From assembly GCA_030144725.1 (NCBI GenBank), contig JASKMD010000028.1:3355491-3419490 (forward strand): DNA of 64,000 nucleotides, given 5' to 3'. This DNA comes from Haematococcus lacustris. Taxonomy: Eukaryota; Chlorophyta; Chlorophyceae; Chlamydomonadales; Haematococcaceae. This document shows, piece after piece, positions 25,201 to 35,800 of the stretch; the stretch's first letter is position 1; each line of letters begins with the position of its first letter. The notes beneath the pieces were generated by a model, which saw only the letters and a program-made list of their open reading frames with translations, made no database searches and had not been told where the DNA came from. The translations under genes and the position numbers were made by a program.

Positions 25201-25770
25201 ACCAATGCCACTCATGAGAACTACTTGGGTCAGCTGTCAGACATCGACGGCATTGAGTCAGGTTTTGAGTCTGCGTTGTGGGACTGCGCGTCTGCGCACG
25301 AGCTGCACATGTCGAGGATCCAGGGCTGGTCACAAGAAGGCCGTCTGTCCTCCAACGTCGTGCAGGCGCCTGCCTCTGTATCGCAAAGCAACAGCGTAAC
25401 ATGGCCGCCGGCTTCTCTGAACGCAGACAATCATATCAGCACCAGCTGCGCGTCGCCGGGTCCCGATGGAGCGAGCAGCGTGGACGAACACACTGCACGC
25501 CTGGCGCGACAACGGCATGACGAGGAGCAGGCGTTGAGTGTTGAGCTGTACGACGTGTTTTACCCGCGACGTATGCGACGTGCTTCGTGTATCTGGGGTC
25601 TTACTGACGACCCGCAGCCGCACATGCTTGCCGCCAACCATTGGCATCGCCCCCTTCCTGACCTTCCCAGCACTCCTCCCGCTGTACAGACGACGCACAG
25701 CAGCTTTGCATTCGCCAAGCCAGGCAACGACACGTCTTGCAGCAACAGTCGGGCAGGGAGGGGAGGCTAA
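16022..25770 (+). CDS. Multi-pass membrane guanylyl cyclase (class III), 5' end unresolved
   Basis: It converts GTP to cGMP, probably at a ciliary or plasma membrane. Ten exons join in perfect phase: 16022-16937, 17332-20424, 21910-22008, 22298-22346, 22480-22501, 22890-22981, 23340-23447, 23710-23749, 24201-24290, 24695-25770 (1,861 codons). The first carries three hydrophobic segments and a Pro-rich linker. The coupling motif LLMDLLPSHIVAALL spans exons 1-2, then about 1,000 low-complexity residues intervene before the catalytic core. Core motifs: ILFSDIVGFSSL (metal Asp), VYKIETIGDSYMV (second metal Asp; Glu fits guanine), RIGTHSGPVLSGVIG, KRFCLVGHTVNCASRMES (Cys fits guanine; Asn and Arg fit transition-state residues), EVKGLGTMTPYLL. 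Odd: the usual FGD before TVN is VGH. The 350-residue tail has no recognised domain. Adenylyl specificity is less likely given Glu/Cys. Confidence 0.87.
20445..20969 (+). repeat. (GGGGCA)n array, about 87 copies, in a cyclase intron
   Basis: An essentially pure 6-bp array starts about 20 nt after the 5' splice site at 20425 and lies on the sense strand of the cyclase gene. It is open in several frames (Gly-Ala and Pro-Ala dipeptides), which is a product of the repeat. G-runs of four suggest G-quadruplex potential. Confidence 0.97.
22508..22820 (+). repeat. (CCCCG)n array, nearly 60 copies, in a cyclase intron
   Basis: A pure pentamer array begins 6-7 nt after the donor at 22502 and ends in a few CCCCA units. 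The donor belongs to a 22-nt exon encoding IETIGDS. Apparent long frames across it on both strands are artefacts of the repeat. Confidence 0.97.
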
Positions 25771-25884
25771 GGCAGCAGCAGCAGATCTGGGAGCAGCAGC
25801 AGTGGCAGTAATGATGTGGGCCAGAAGAGCTGCAGCGCTCCTGTCGTTGCTCAGTCAAGTCAGCAATTAGCTGCGTTGGGCCAA

Positions 25885-26040
25885 TGGGGCGACCTTGATT
25901 GCATTACTGACGCGTTGTCAGCGGTCAGAGGTCAAGCCGCCACAGCTGCTGAAGAGCTGCTGACTGGCCAGGTATATAGACCTTTGTTAAGGGACAGCCA
26001 AGCTACGACCTGAACGAGCGCCCTTTCTCGCTGGCGCTGG
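25885..26040 (+). repeat. partial duplication of the cyclase last exon
   Basis: This segment repeats 24775-24920 of the cyclase tail (shared strings include GCATTACTGACGC, GGTCAGAGGTCAAGCCGCCA and GACTGGCCAGGT) but lies after the stop at 25770, outside the reading frame. It marks a local direct duplication of about 140 bp. Confidence 0.75.
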
Positions 26041-27250
26041 ATTGAATGGGGCGACCTTGATGGCAACTAGAATCGTAAGCCTTCCATGAATGTGCATGTG
26101 CATGGCTTAGTCATGGCAACAATAGCAACATGGTGTGTGTTTCAGTTGAGGCAGCAACAGCACCTTCAGCGCTAGAGTCAGCATTCAGTCCCAAGCCAAC
26201 AAGCTCAACCAGTGCCTGTAGGTAGCCGCACTCATGCAGCCATTGCAGCTACGGTATGCCCAGCCATCAGGAGGAGTGGGTGGTAGCACGGATCAATCTG
26301 CAGATCATGACCATGTGTCAATGAGCTTGCCATTGCAGCTGAGGTAGAAGTCAGGGTGTGGTGTAGAAGGTTAGAGGACGTGTGAGGGAGGGACATGAAG
26401 GAGGTGGGTTGGATGAGTTGAAGTTTTGGTGAGGTTGTGGAAGGTAGCGGTGGGTTGAAGGGAGGGGTGCGGGTTTCTAGTGCGGATGCCAGAGCACAAG
26501 TACGAGGGGTGGTGGTAGCACAGAATGGCTCAAGTAAGCAGAAGCTGCCATGATCAGCCTACAGTAATCTGGAGGTTCATAGGATGTGCATGTGTTTCTC
26601 TCGACGCACTTGAGCTATCAGGCTATAATGCAGTCATCACTGTCACCACGGTCAACACGCACACGCAATAGGTAGCATCAGGTCAAGTGGCAGCTACATG
26701 AGCAAGTGGAGAAGCTGAGTAGAAGGTGGGAGGTGCAGCATAATGGCCTGCAGCCAGCAGGCCGGCTTGGTGGTACTGAGGTGGAAGGCTGGCTGTGGGC
26801 TGCAGGGCAACAGCATGAGTCCAGTGCCCCTGTGGTTGGGGCTGCAATCGCAGCTGTGTAGGAGCAAGACATTGTTGCATGCCTAGTTGCACCCCAGTTT
26901 GCCCCATGGGGAATGCCACACCCATTGTGTAGCTGCTGCACCATTTAATGTTGTTTGAGCCTTCTACGTTTGTTTCGTTCCAGCTCGCAAGTGATGAGGT
27001 GTGCATACATGTGCGTTCATTGCATTGTGGTTTTGAGTTTGAAGCCTGTAGCATAATCTCAAGACGTGCACATCACGATAGCCTCCTCTGCCTCCTTTTC
27101 TTCCTCATCATCCTTTCCTCTGCCTCCTCCTAACTGGTTTACAGATCTATGCAGGCAGCTCCCTAATTCCTCCACTTCGAACCCACGGCCTTTTTAGACC
27201 CACAGCCACTCAGCTCGACCCTCAGGCTAAGCTTCCACCGCTCCAGCCGG
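26041..27250. other. spacer with one unassigned minus-strand frame
   Basis: Most of the stretch has no supported gene. A minus frame (27054-26683) ends in a Gln/Pro/His/Ala-rich run (MGQTGVQLGMQQ, then ...YSASPLAHVAAT-stop) that could be a terminal exon. No partner exons or family were found. Confidence 0.3.
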
Positions 27251-27589
27251 TGAAACAAAGCGAGAAGAGAAAGCGGCGTCGTGCATTGTTTGTCATGTTT
27301 TGTTCATGTTGTTCCCATGGCCAATGGGAAGCTGACAGAAGCTCGTCTTAGCGAGCGTGGCCCTACGTATGGCAGCTGTGCTGCCGCGCCGCTTCTTCCC
27401 AGCTCAGCTGCGACTGAGTTTGGATGCTAAAAATCGCCTTGTCGCGCAGCTAGTACGCTTACGCAGCCCGTTTGATGCTCAGCCCTCCGTCCTCGCCACA
27501 GTATCGCATAGCGCCTCAACAGCTGTGCAGACTTATCGCCATGCCCGCCATGCCTGTCGTTCCCCATCAGGGTCACAGTAGGCAGCAGA

Positions 27590-28505
27590 CACGTGTCCAA
27601 GCTCCCATCCACCTCCTACGTGCGGAGGTGGCCCAAGCGATGAATATGGGGCGCACCCTAGCAGCTGCAGCCCAGCAGCATGGTGTGAAAGGCCAGGTAC
27701 TGGCAGCAATCCCATCACATCTACGACATGAGGAGCGGGTGCAGGTCCTTATTCGATGCATGCGAAGGGAGCAGGTTTGCGTAGAGCGTAGCATTGTTGC
27801 TGGGCATGTGCAACAACTCAGCTAGACCCCCCAGTGTCGCACTCAACGCTGACTCGCAAGGTGGTGTGGGGCAGTTCTCGCAAGGTGGTGGGGAAGCCTG
27901 GCAGGCCTAACACCACTGCCCCCACCTGACCGGCTGGTGATCGTGGATGAGTTCTGCACCACCCGGATCAGCTGAACTATACATGCCCCTCAGCCCAGTG
28001 AGCTGCACCTGCCATGGGACCAGCCCAGGCCCGCAGACGGGGTACCAAGGCAGGTGATCCAGTGGCTGCTGCGTCTAGCTTGGAGCCTTCGGCATGGCCG
28101 GAGCGGGGCCTGATGTGGTGCCATATGGTGCTGGCCCCCTCACCTCCATTTCCCCCTGCCCAGGCCCAGGCCTCTGACCAGCCCCTTCCCCAGCTGCATC
28201 TAGGCCGGTGCCACCACACCCCAGGCCCACCCATGGGGCAGGTGGCTGGACCGAGACACCAACCCACGCCTCAACTTCAGCGCACTGGGGAGAGCATGCA
28301 GCCCTCCCTCCTGGAGATGTGCAGCTGGAAGGGCCTGAAGGCTCTGCCTGCTCTTGGCAGGGAGTACCAACAGGGCTACAAGCTGGTCTAGGACTGGCTG
28401 CTGAAGTCCAGGCAGCTTCTGCATCAGGCTGCAGAGTCCCTGTGGCGCATTGATGCCCGAGCTTGCAAGCAGGGCATACGGGTTATCAGGCTAGACAAAG
28501 CCGTT
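27590..28505 (+). pseudogene. decayed Fanzor/TnpB-like element, copy A
   Basis: Fanzors are eukaryotic relatives of TnpB, RNA-guided nucleases with a split RuvC fold and a zinc ribbon. This copy shows DRLVIVDEFCTTRIS near 27925-27970, which fits the RuvC-II region around the catalytic Glu, and GRWLDRDTNPRLNF near 28245-28285, which fits the RuvC-III motif DRDxNAAxN with the second Ala lost. The pieces lie in different frames separated by stops and the zinc-ribbon cysteines are not intact, so it cannot encode a full protein. An open frame just upstream (27472-27825) may be part of the same element but I cannot place it. Confidence 0.55.
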
Positions 28506-28634
28506 TAAGCGTCAAGCTGGTCCCACGAGTCAGGGAACAGAACGTGCCATTCGGGATGCGGTTTGTAGCTGTCAAGGGGCCTCACGGATGAGTGTGCTGC
28601 TGTGGATGGAGAACCACTTGCAAGCCAACACCTC

Positions 28635-28936
28635 AGCAGGAGATGTCTTGCATGGGAAGCAGTGTTGGTTTGCGCTGGCTGAGTGTGGGACCGGGGTTCA
28701 TGGTGGGCGCAGCCAGGGCCAGCAGCAGGGGGTGATGGGGAAAGGTGCATCGCTGGCACTTGAGTCAGTCTTGAGCTGCTAACACGTGTTGCAAACAAGC
28801 AAACACCACCCCCAGTAAGGGGGACCTTATCCTGCCTGTGCGTTGGGACCGCTGGGCATAACCGCTGATCACAACAACAAAGTAACCATTAACATAATCG
28901 ATCAACAAAGCGACAATCAAGCGGCAGCTCACATCG
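28635..28936. repeat. 300-bp dispersed repeat, copy 1
   Basis: This segment is nearly identical to 32188-32488, with only scattered single-base changes, and in the same orientation. Copy 1 lies just after Fanzor-like copy A; copy 2 lies just before Fanzor-like copy B. It may be an element end or a separate non-coding family. Confidence 0.85.
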
Positions 28937-29050
28937 CTACAAGCGTCTGTGAGACAAGCCTCCCAAGGCCCAGGAGCAGCAGCAGCCTGCTGTGGCACAG
29001 TAATGTACGCCCCCCTTTGTTGAGCTGTTATCAGCTTACATTAGCGCATG

Positions 29051-29275
29051 TTTTGCCATGCCAACTCTACACAATAGCCCTCAGGGGTCAGGCAGTGATG
29101 TAGGTGGTAGGCACTCATGCATCATGTCCACGGGTATACTTCACACAGCCCAATAACACCACTTGGGTCGGGCAACTATCGCCCACTAATGGTCCCTAGT
29201 ATTCCCGCTAGTGGCCACTAGTGGTCCCTGGTGGTCCGGCTCAAGTGGAGGCCCTAGTGGGGGATAAGGGGGCTG
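29051..29275. repeat. dispersed repeat R, copy 1
   Basis: About 225 bp match 46952-47186 closely, apart from an 8-9 bp indel near 29138. The copy ends with TGGAGGCCCTAGTGGGGGAT and nearby G-rich sequence; this terminal motif also occurs alone at 30903-30945 and 39150-39192. It carries the palindrome-like string CGCTAGTGGCCACTAGTGG. Confidence 0.85.
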
Positions 29276-29805
29276 CCTGCAATGTACTATCACGGTCAAA
29301 CACTTGTTAGCATGTGGGTTTATGACCAAAAGTAGAAAGGTTATGACATTGGAGGCAGTCCCGAACTCCCTAGAGGGGGAGGGCGACCAAGCAGCCTATC
29401 GGCTGACAGCGTGAGCGGTGCAAACCATCTCCCTGTTCTTTGCAGCATTCCAAGGGTAGATGCCGTCGCACGATATCTGACACTTTCTTAGAGCGTGTCA
29501 CAGCTGATCCCTACTCCTGTAAAGTTCCACATCTATGCATGGGCAGTGGTTGGCGGTTGGTGGTGGTTGGTACTTGTGCTGTCGCTACCATGCATTGCTG
29601 TGCACTCCCGCCATACTGGGTACAACATTGAGCGAGCTGGCTGCTCCATGTCAGCATGCACGTCATGTTCCTTACATTAACCTGCTCCCATTACCTACTC
29701 CTGCATACGAGGACGGGGAGACGAAGGGATGAAGGGAGCCACCCAAGCCTCTGTCTTGCCCCCTTTGTCTGTTAGCAATTCGCTGTGGAACAGCAGCCGT
29801 GTTGA
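29276..29805. other. spacer, no gene seen
   Basis: This lies downstream of the exostosin stop (minus strand). It contains TGTAA at 29517 on the plus strand, which is the wrong strand for that gene. No supported coding sequence is visible. Confidence 0.4.
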
Positions 29806-32800
29806 CTACCGAGTGTATGGCAGCCTGTAGTACAACCACTGCATCAGAGTCCCAAACGCATCGTCCTCATGCCTGAACCCGACCCGCTGCCGCGCTATCA
29901 ACTGCTTACGCTTGCCCTGCCGCTTGCTTCCCTGCCCGGTATCCTGCTGCTGGGATAGGGAGCGGCCAAACCTTGTCTGCCGCTCCTGACCTCCGGCCGC
30001 CGCTGCTTTGCCTGGCCCCCTGTGTGGCTGCCCATCACCAGGGAGCTGCGCTGGCATGTTGCTTGCTGCCTCTGTACCACCTGGTCGCCAGTCAAGCTCC
30101 TGCTGCTGCTGCTGCTGCTGGCGCTGTGACGGGCCCTCACATAGAGTTCCGCCGACACTGATGCCTGGTGGGCTACTTCTGCTGAGGTGAGCTTTTCCTC
30201 TTTGGACCCCTTCTCTCTCCTCCTCCTCTCCCTTGCTAAACCATTCCACGTGACCCTCCAGCTCTGCCTCGTCTTCTTCAAACCACATGTCAAGCTCCAC
30301 CCCTTTCTCTTTCTTCTCCTCCTCTTCCTCCCCCTCCTCCCTCCATTCCTCATTGACCCATCCCTCGTCTCTGCCATTTCCTTTCCTCGTCTTCTCTGCT
30401 CCCTGACTGACCCCTTCCCTCCCCTCCTCCTCCCCTCCTCCTGCCCCTGTGCCACCACCTTCTGCCCACCGCACGCCATCCACACTGCTTTGCAAACTGC
30501 CTTCCCTGCTGCCCCCGCCTGCATGGAGGCTTCGGCCCAGCCCAACCTTGCCAGCCTCTGCCCCACTGCCAGCCTCTGTGCCTTGCTCTGCCTCTGCTTT
30601 TGGCAGGCGTGACAGCTGCTGAGCCAAACCTGCCTGTAGAAGCTTGTGCACATCTTGCTGCAAGAGAGGGTGGCGAGTCCATGCAAACCTACAGGGGCGG
30701 GGGCAGCAGCAGGGGGAGCGGCGCACACGGGGGCGTTGGTGCGGGTGGAAAGAAGAGTTGGCTGCCGTTTTCAGCCAACCCATCAGTCAGTGAGTCAGTC
30801 AATAGGTCGGATGGTCGGTCGGAGAGCAGACTGTGACCTGGCTGAGTGACCGCATCGGCCAGCCCACCAAGGGCAAAGGCAAGGCCAAGGGCAAGGCTGC
30901 CAAAGCCAAATGGAGGCCCTAGTGGGGGACAAGGGGGCTGAGTGACCGCATTGCACAAGGCCATGACGTAAGTACCTGTGCCAGACTTGACGCAGCGCCC
31001 GCCGCATGGTAGCTTGCTGCTGCAGAGAGATGCCAGCGAGGATCTGTGGCAACTGCACAAGAAAGGTTGGAGGGGCAGTGGTGCATTGGGTAAGGTTGGG
31101 TTGGGTTGGGTTGGGTTGGGTTGGGTTGGGTTGGGTTGGGTTGGGTTGGGTTGGGTTGGGTTGGGTGGGGAAGTTTCACTGTCTCTCTGGGCAGCCAGCC
31201 TGATGCTTTGTATCCTCCATCCAGCCTCCCACTGGCCCTTGCTGCCTGCTGCTCAAATACCAGCTGTACTACACTTGCCATCCCTCCGCACTTTCTACCT
31301 GTAAACCTTTGACCTTAACCTGTCCTTACCTTGTCCAACTGGTCCTCCGCCACCCTCACGCTGAAGGCTGCCCAATCCAGCAGGGGCTCGAACACCACAT
31401 GCACCTGCAGCCAAGGTGTACACATGCAGTGCTGCTTTACTCATGCAGTGCTGCTTACTTCATTTGCCCTTATTCGCCCAGCAAGCAGCTTGCGAGCTGG
31501 CCTCCAGCCCAGCCAGCACCCACTTAGAGTCCTTGGTTGTGGCAAGCAGCAGGGCAGGGAGTAAGCTGACCCTACCATGTCTCAACTCCTTTCACACCTT
31601 TCACGCCATGAGCCGTGAACATGCGCCTCTGAATCTCCAGACAAGTCCCCAGAAGAAAACTCCCCCCAAGAACCTCCCTGACAATCAGAATCTCAACCCA
31701 ACCTAATGACATGCTCCATCTGCCGCTCACCTGGTCCATGACCACCAAGGGGATGCAGCCATGCAGTACTGCATCCTCAGCGCGAGAGGACCACCCATCA
31801 CCTAGGCATCACATCACATGCAGCCCACAGGCCACGCATATCAGGATGTGTGATGTTTGGAAGGTCACATGTGCTGGGTACCAGAGGTCACACCACCTGG
31901 GGCGACCAGGCAAAAGCGTGACTGTGCCAGCAGCTGGCTGTAGTCCCCCGGGATGTCATTGGGCTCCCCGATGAAGATGGCGTGCTTGGCGGCCCACTGC
32001 TGCTGCTGGGCCAGGGCGTACAGCCGCTGTCGGATGCCTCGGCTGCAGGGCAGGTGACGAGCGGCATGCCAGCCGCAGCAGTGTGGTGGTGCGGTGCAGG
32101 GAGGAGAGCGTGGTGACGGCGGGCAGCCGGAGCCAGGCGGACGAGGAGGGGCAGGTGGTGGGCTCAGGCAGGAGATGTCTTGGCCCGGCAGGAGATGTCT
32201 TGCGTGGGAGGCAGTGTTGGTTTGCGCTGGCTGAGTGTGGGACCGGGGTTCATGGTGGGCGCAGCCAGGGCCAGCAGCAGGGGGTGATGGGGAAAGGTGC
32301 GTCGCTGGCACTTGAGTCAGTCTTGAGCTGCTAACACGTGTTGCAAACAAGCAAACACCACCCCCAGTAAGGGGGACCTTATCCTGCCTGTGCGTTGGGA
32401 CCGCTGGGCATAACCGCTGATCACAACAACAAAGTGACCATTAACATAACCGATCAACAAAGCGACAATTAAGCGACAGCTCATATCGCGTTGTGGTTAA
32501 GAAGAAGCGAAAGGGCAGCGCCAAGGAAAAGAAGGGCCCGCCAAAGAGACTGAAAGGTTCGGACTGTGAGCTCCGTGATTTACGCGCTGTGTGATAACCC
32601 GTCGCTCCGGTTAATGTGGGAGGTGCACCTGGACCCCAAGTGGGCACGGCAACGGCTGAGGCTGTACGGAGGCCAGGACCGGGCGCTGGAGCAGTTCTTC
32701 AAGCAGGTGAGGGTGGGTGGATGGGAGGGGAGGTAAGGGACTGAGAGGTGGTGGGTATGGCAAGAATTAAAAGAGTAGTTGACTGTGCCAAGCCTAACCT

Positions 32801-35800
32801 TGTGCCACCGTGTCAGCCACCATGTGTGTGCCTCGTGTGCATGGCTGCAGTTGGAGAAGGACATGGCGGAGGTGTCCATGGAGCGCCATGGGCATGCCAA
32901 GCACCTGGTGGTCTTCTTTGGCGCAGCTGGCATTGGCACTGGGGGTGGGTGGGGTGCTGATGCGGTGCTGCGGGCCTGCTGCAAGGTGGCGGCAGGCCCA
33001 GGGGCGCAGGCCAGCGGCGGGGCAGGGTGGTGCTAGTGGATGAGCACCACACCACTCGGGTCAGCTCAGCAGTGGCAAGCAGCCATGTGAGGAGGAGCTA
33101 AATGAACTCAGTGCCACAAGGCCTGCAGGCTGGAAGCCCCCAGCAAGGCAGGTGGACCTGCGCCTGCTGCGCCCAGCCTGGAGCCAGCAGCGTGACCAGC
33201 CAGTGCGGGGCCTGATGTGGTGCCCAGTAGTGGCCCCACACAAGCCCCTACAGCCCCCACGCAGCAGCCAGGAGGCAGCTGAGCCCAGCCAGCCCACCAA
33301 GGGCACAGGCAAGGGCAAGGGCAAGGCTGCCAAAGCCAAGCCAGCACCACAGCCAGGCAGGTGGCTGGACAGGGACTGCAATGCAGCGCTGAACATGCAC
33401 CGCATTGGGCATAGCAAGTGGCGTCCACTGGAGGCATAGAGCTCATGGTTACACGGCACTGGCGGGGATGGGACCAGCAGCACTGATGCGCCCGATGACC
33501 AAGGACCCGCTGGCTGCTGAAAACGGAAGACAGCCCAACTGAGGTGTGAAGAGGGAGGGTCATGGGGGGAGATGGAAAACAGAAGGCATGGCAGAGCATC
33601 CGTCCCTAATGTGGGGCAACAGGGCAAGGGGGACAAAGGTGGGCACTCAAGCAAGGGCATTAGAGGGTGAGAGCACGGGAAGTATGAGAAGGAGGAGAGA
33701 AGGCGGAGGGGAGGAGGAGGGGAAATGAGGAGGGAGAGGAAAAGTAGAGAAACACACGCGGTTGAGTCCTGCCTGGTGCACCAGTCCATGGCGCAAGGCG
33801 ACCCAATAGATAATGGCATGACACAGCAAGCGCAATTGCTGACGTCGTCGAAGCACCGGTGCACTGGTGGGGTGCACGTCTAGGCATCACCACCCACCTG
33901 TACCAAGGCAGCCGGTGTTTGCCAATGTCCCCCCTGCAGCCGGGCAATCAGCCAGCCAACGCTGCGTCTACACCACCATGCAGAGGTGTCCGCCCAGCAC
34001 GTCAGGCACAGGGCTGGTGGTGTTCGGGAGAAGAAGTTTGAGAAGAGAGAACCACATGGCATGTGACTCATGTATGTCATATTCTGTGGTAGGGCAGCGA
34101 GCTGGCAGGGCAGACGTCTGGTGGGCTATGTGGCCTGACCTGATGGCAGCTGCACTTGCCTGAAGAAGAGTGTGATGTTGCGTGGCTGTCGGGGGGCACC
34201 AAGCAACGGGCTCGCATGGAACTGGTGCGGGTATTTCAGTGAAGGTAGCACAAGGTCCTGCCACAAACAGCCCAACGTACACTAGGTTGGATCAACCTAG
34301 GTCAAGGTCCAGGCGCCAACCCATCGAAGTGTCTTCGTCCATAGTGAGCACGTCCATGTAACTACGGGACGTAGCTAATGTTTGACCGCATGCCGATTTG
34401 TGTTGAGCGCACCTCGCTCTATCAAGTTGCATCATGACGTGACGCGCCTGAACGTGGCGCCTTTATGTGGCGTCTTAATGTGGCGCTTTGATGCTCGGTC
34501 TAGCCTCAGCGGTTGGCTGCCGTTTACATGCCGTAATGCTAGCCTAGCTGGAGTTTGGCGGTGAGGGCAGTGAGGTTGGGAGTGAGAGCTGTTGTCTAGG
34601 CACTTGACTCATGGCCCTTGGCAGTCATGGCCTAGGCTGCTTGGTAATGCTCATGTCGTAGCCGCAGTTGCAGGTCACCCTGGCTTGGTGTGGCTAAGTG
34701 ACCAGGTACAGCTAGGTGCAGCTAGGGGCATAACTACAGCTAGGTGCAGCTAGGGGCATAAGTCAATAGCGCCCCATGCAACAGGTTAAGTCGCTATGAA
34801 CCTCCCTCTCGTTGCGAGAGGACGGAGGTTCGACACCCGTAAGGGGCCAAACATATTTGGCGTTATCTATCTCTCTTGAGGGCAGTGCCCGCCATCGTGC
34901 GGGGGGTCGGAGCTGGAGTGGAGTAGGCTACTTCCCCATGAAGCTCAGGAGGGTAGACACGTATCCGAGCCGGGGCGTGTCGTGCTGTGAGAGCACCCTT
35001 TAGGCATACGTCAGCCCACGGGGGCCCTCCCCATGGTGAGAAGGGCCAGAAGCGGCGCGCGGTTCCTTAGCGCACGCCCCTCGAAATTCATATATATTTT
35101 TAATACTACATGGCATAACTTGAGCAAGGTCTCTTGCACCTCAGCTTGTCATGGCTGCCAGGTGGGTGTTGGGAAGTCGGTAGCTAATGCGTTATGCCGC
35201 CAACATCATGTCCAAGAAAGTGTTGGTTGCAGGTATCGTGTCATCCTCATGAAGTCAGCCCCATGATGCTGGCCAAGACCTTATGCCAAGAACTATGCAA
35301 CTACAATGATGATGGTGATGGTGATGGTGATGTTAACGGTGATGGTGATGATGCTTGTGGTGGTGATGGTGGTGGTGGTGGTGACTCACCTTGACTGGGT
35401 CGTAGCAGGGGTGGCCTTGGATGGTTCTCAGCCAGCCATTGGGCTGATTGGAGTACACATATTCTTGAGTGTAGTTGTCAGGTGTGAAGGCAGTGTTTGA
35501 TCTGCATGGCATTGGATAATGACTGCATAAGGCTTGATGAGCTGTAGTGCTTCTGCACTGAAGGCAACTGCAAGACAAGAAGCCTTGTTGGCTGGGGCCA
35601 GGGCACGGCGGGGCAAAGACAACGGCCAGCACCATTGGTAAGCAAACTTGGGGCGTGTGGAAAAAGGCGGGTCGGGACACTCCCAATGGGCTTCAATGCG
35701 CAACAATGCCACGACCAGCACATTCATCACTACCGGTTGTTTGTACCGGTTGTTTGTAGGCACAGGCGTGCACTCATGCACTCATGCGCAGTAATGTCCG

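Noticed and set aside
29898..30728. A second 276-codon minus frame overlapping the last exostosin exon
   Set aside because: It is a shadow of the low-complexity exon; only the frame ending QWLYYRLPYTR matches exostosins and joins the previous exon in phase.
34799..34860. Functional tRNA gene
   Set aside because: The B-box string is present but no 7-bp acceptor stem or anticodon arm can be drawn.
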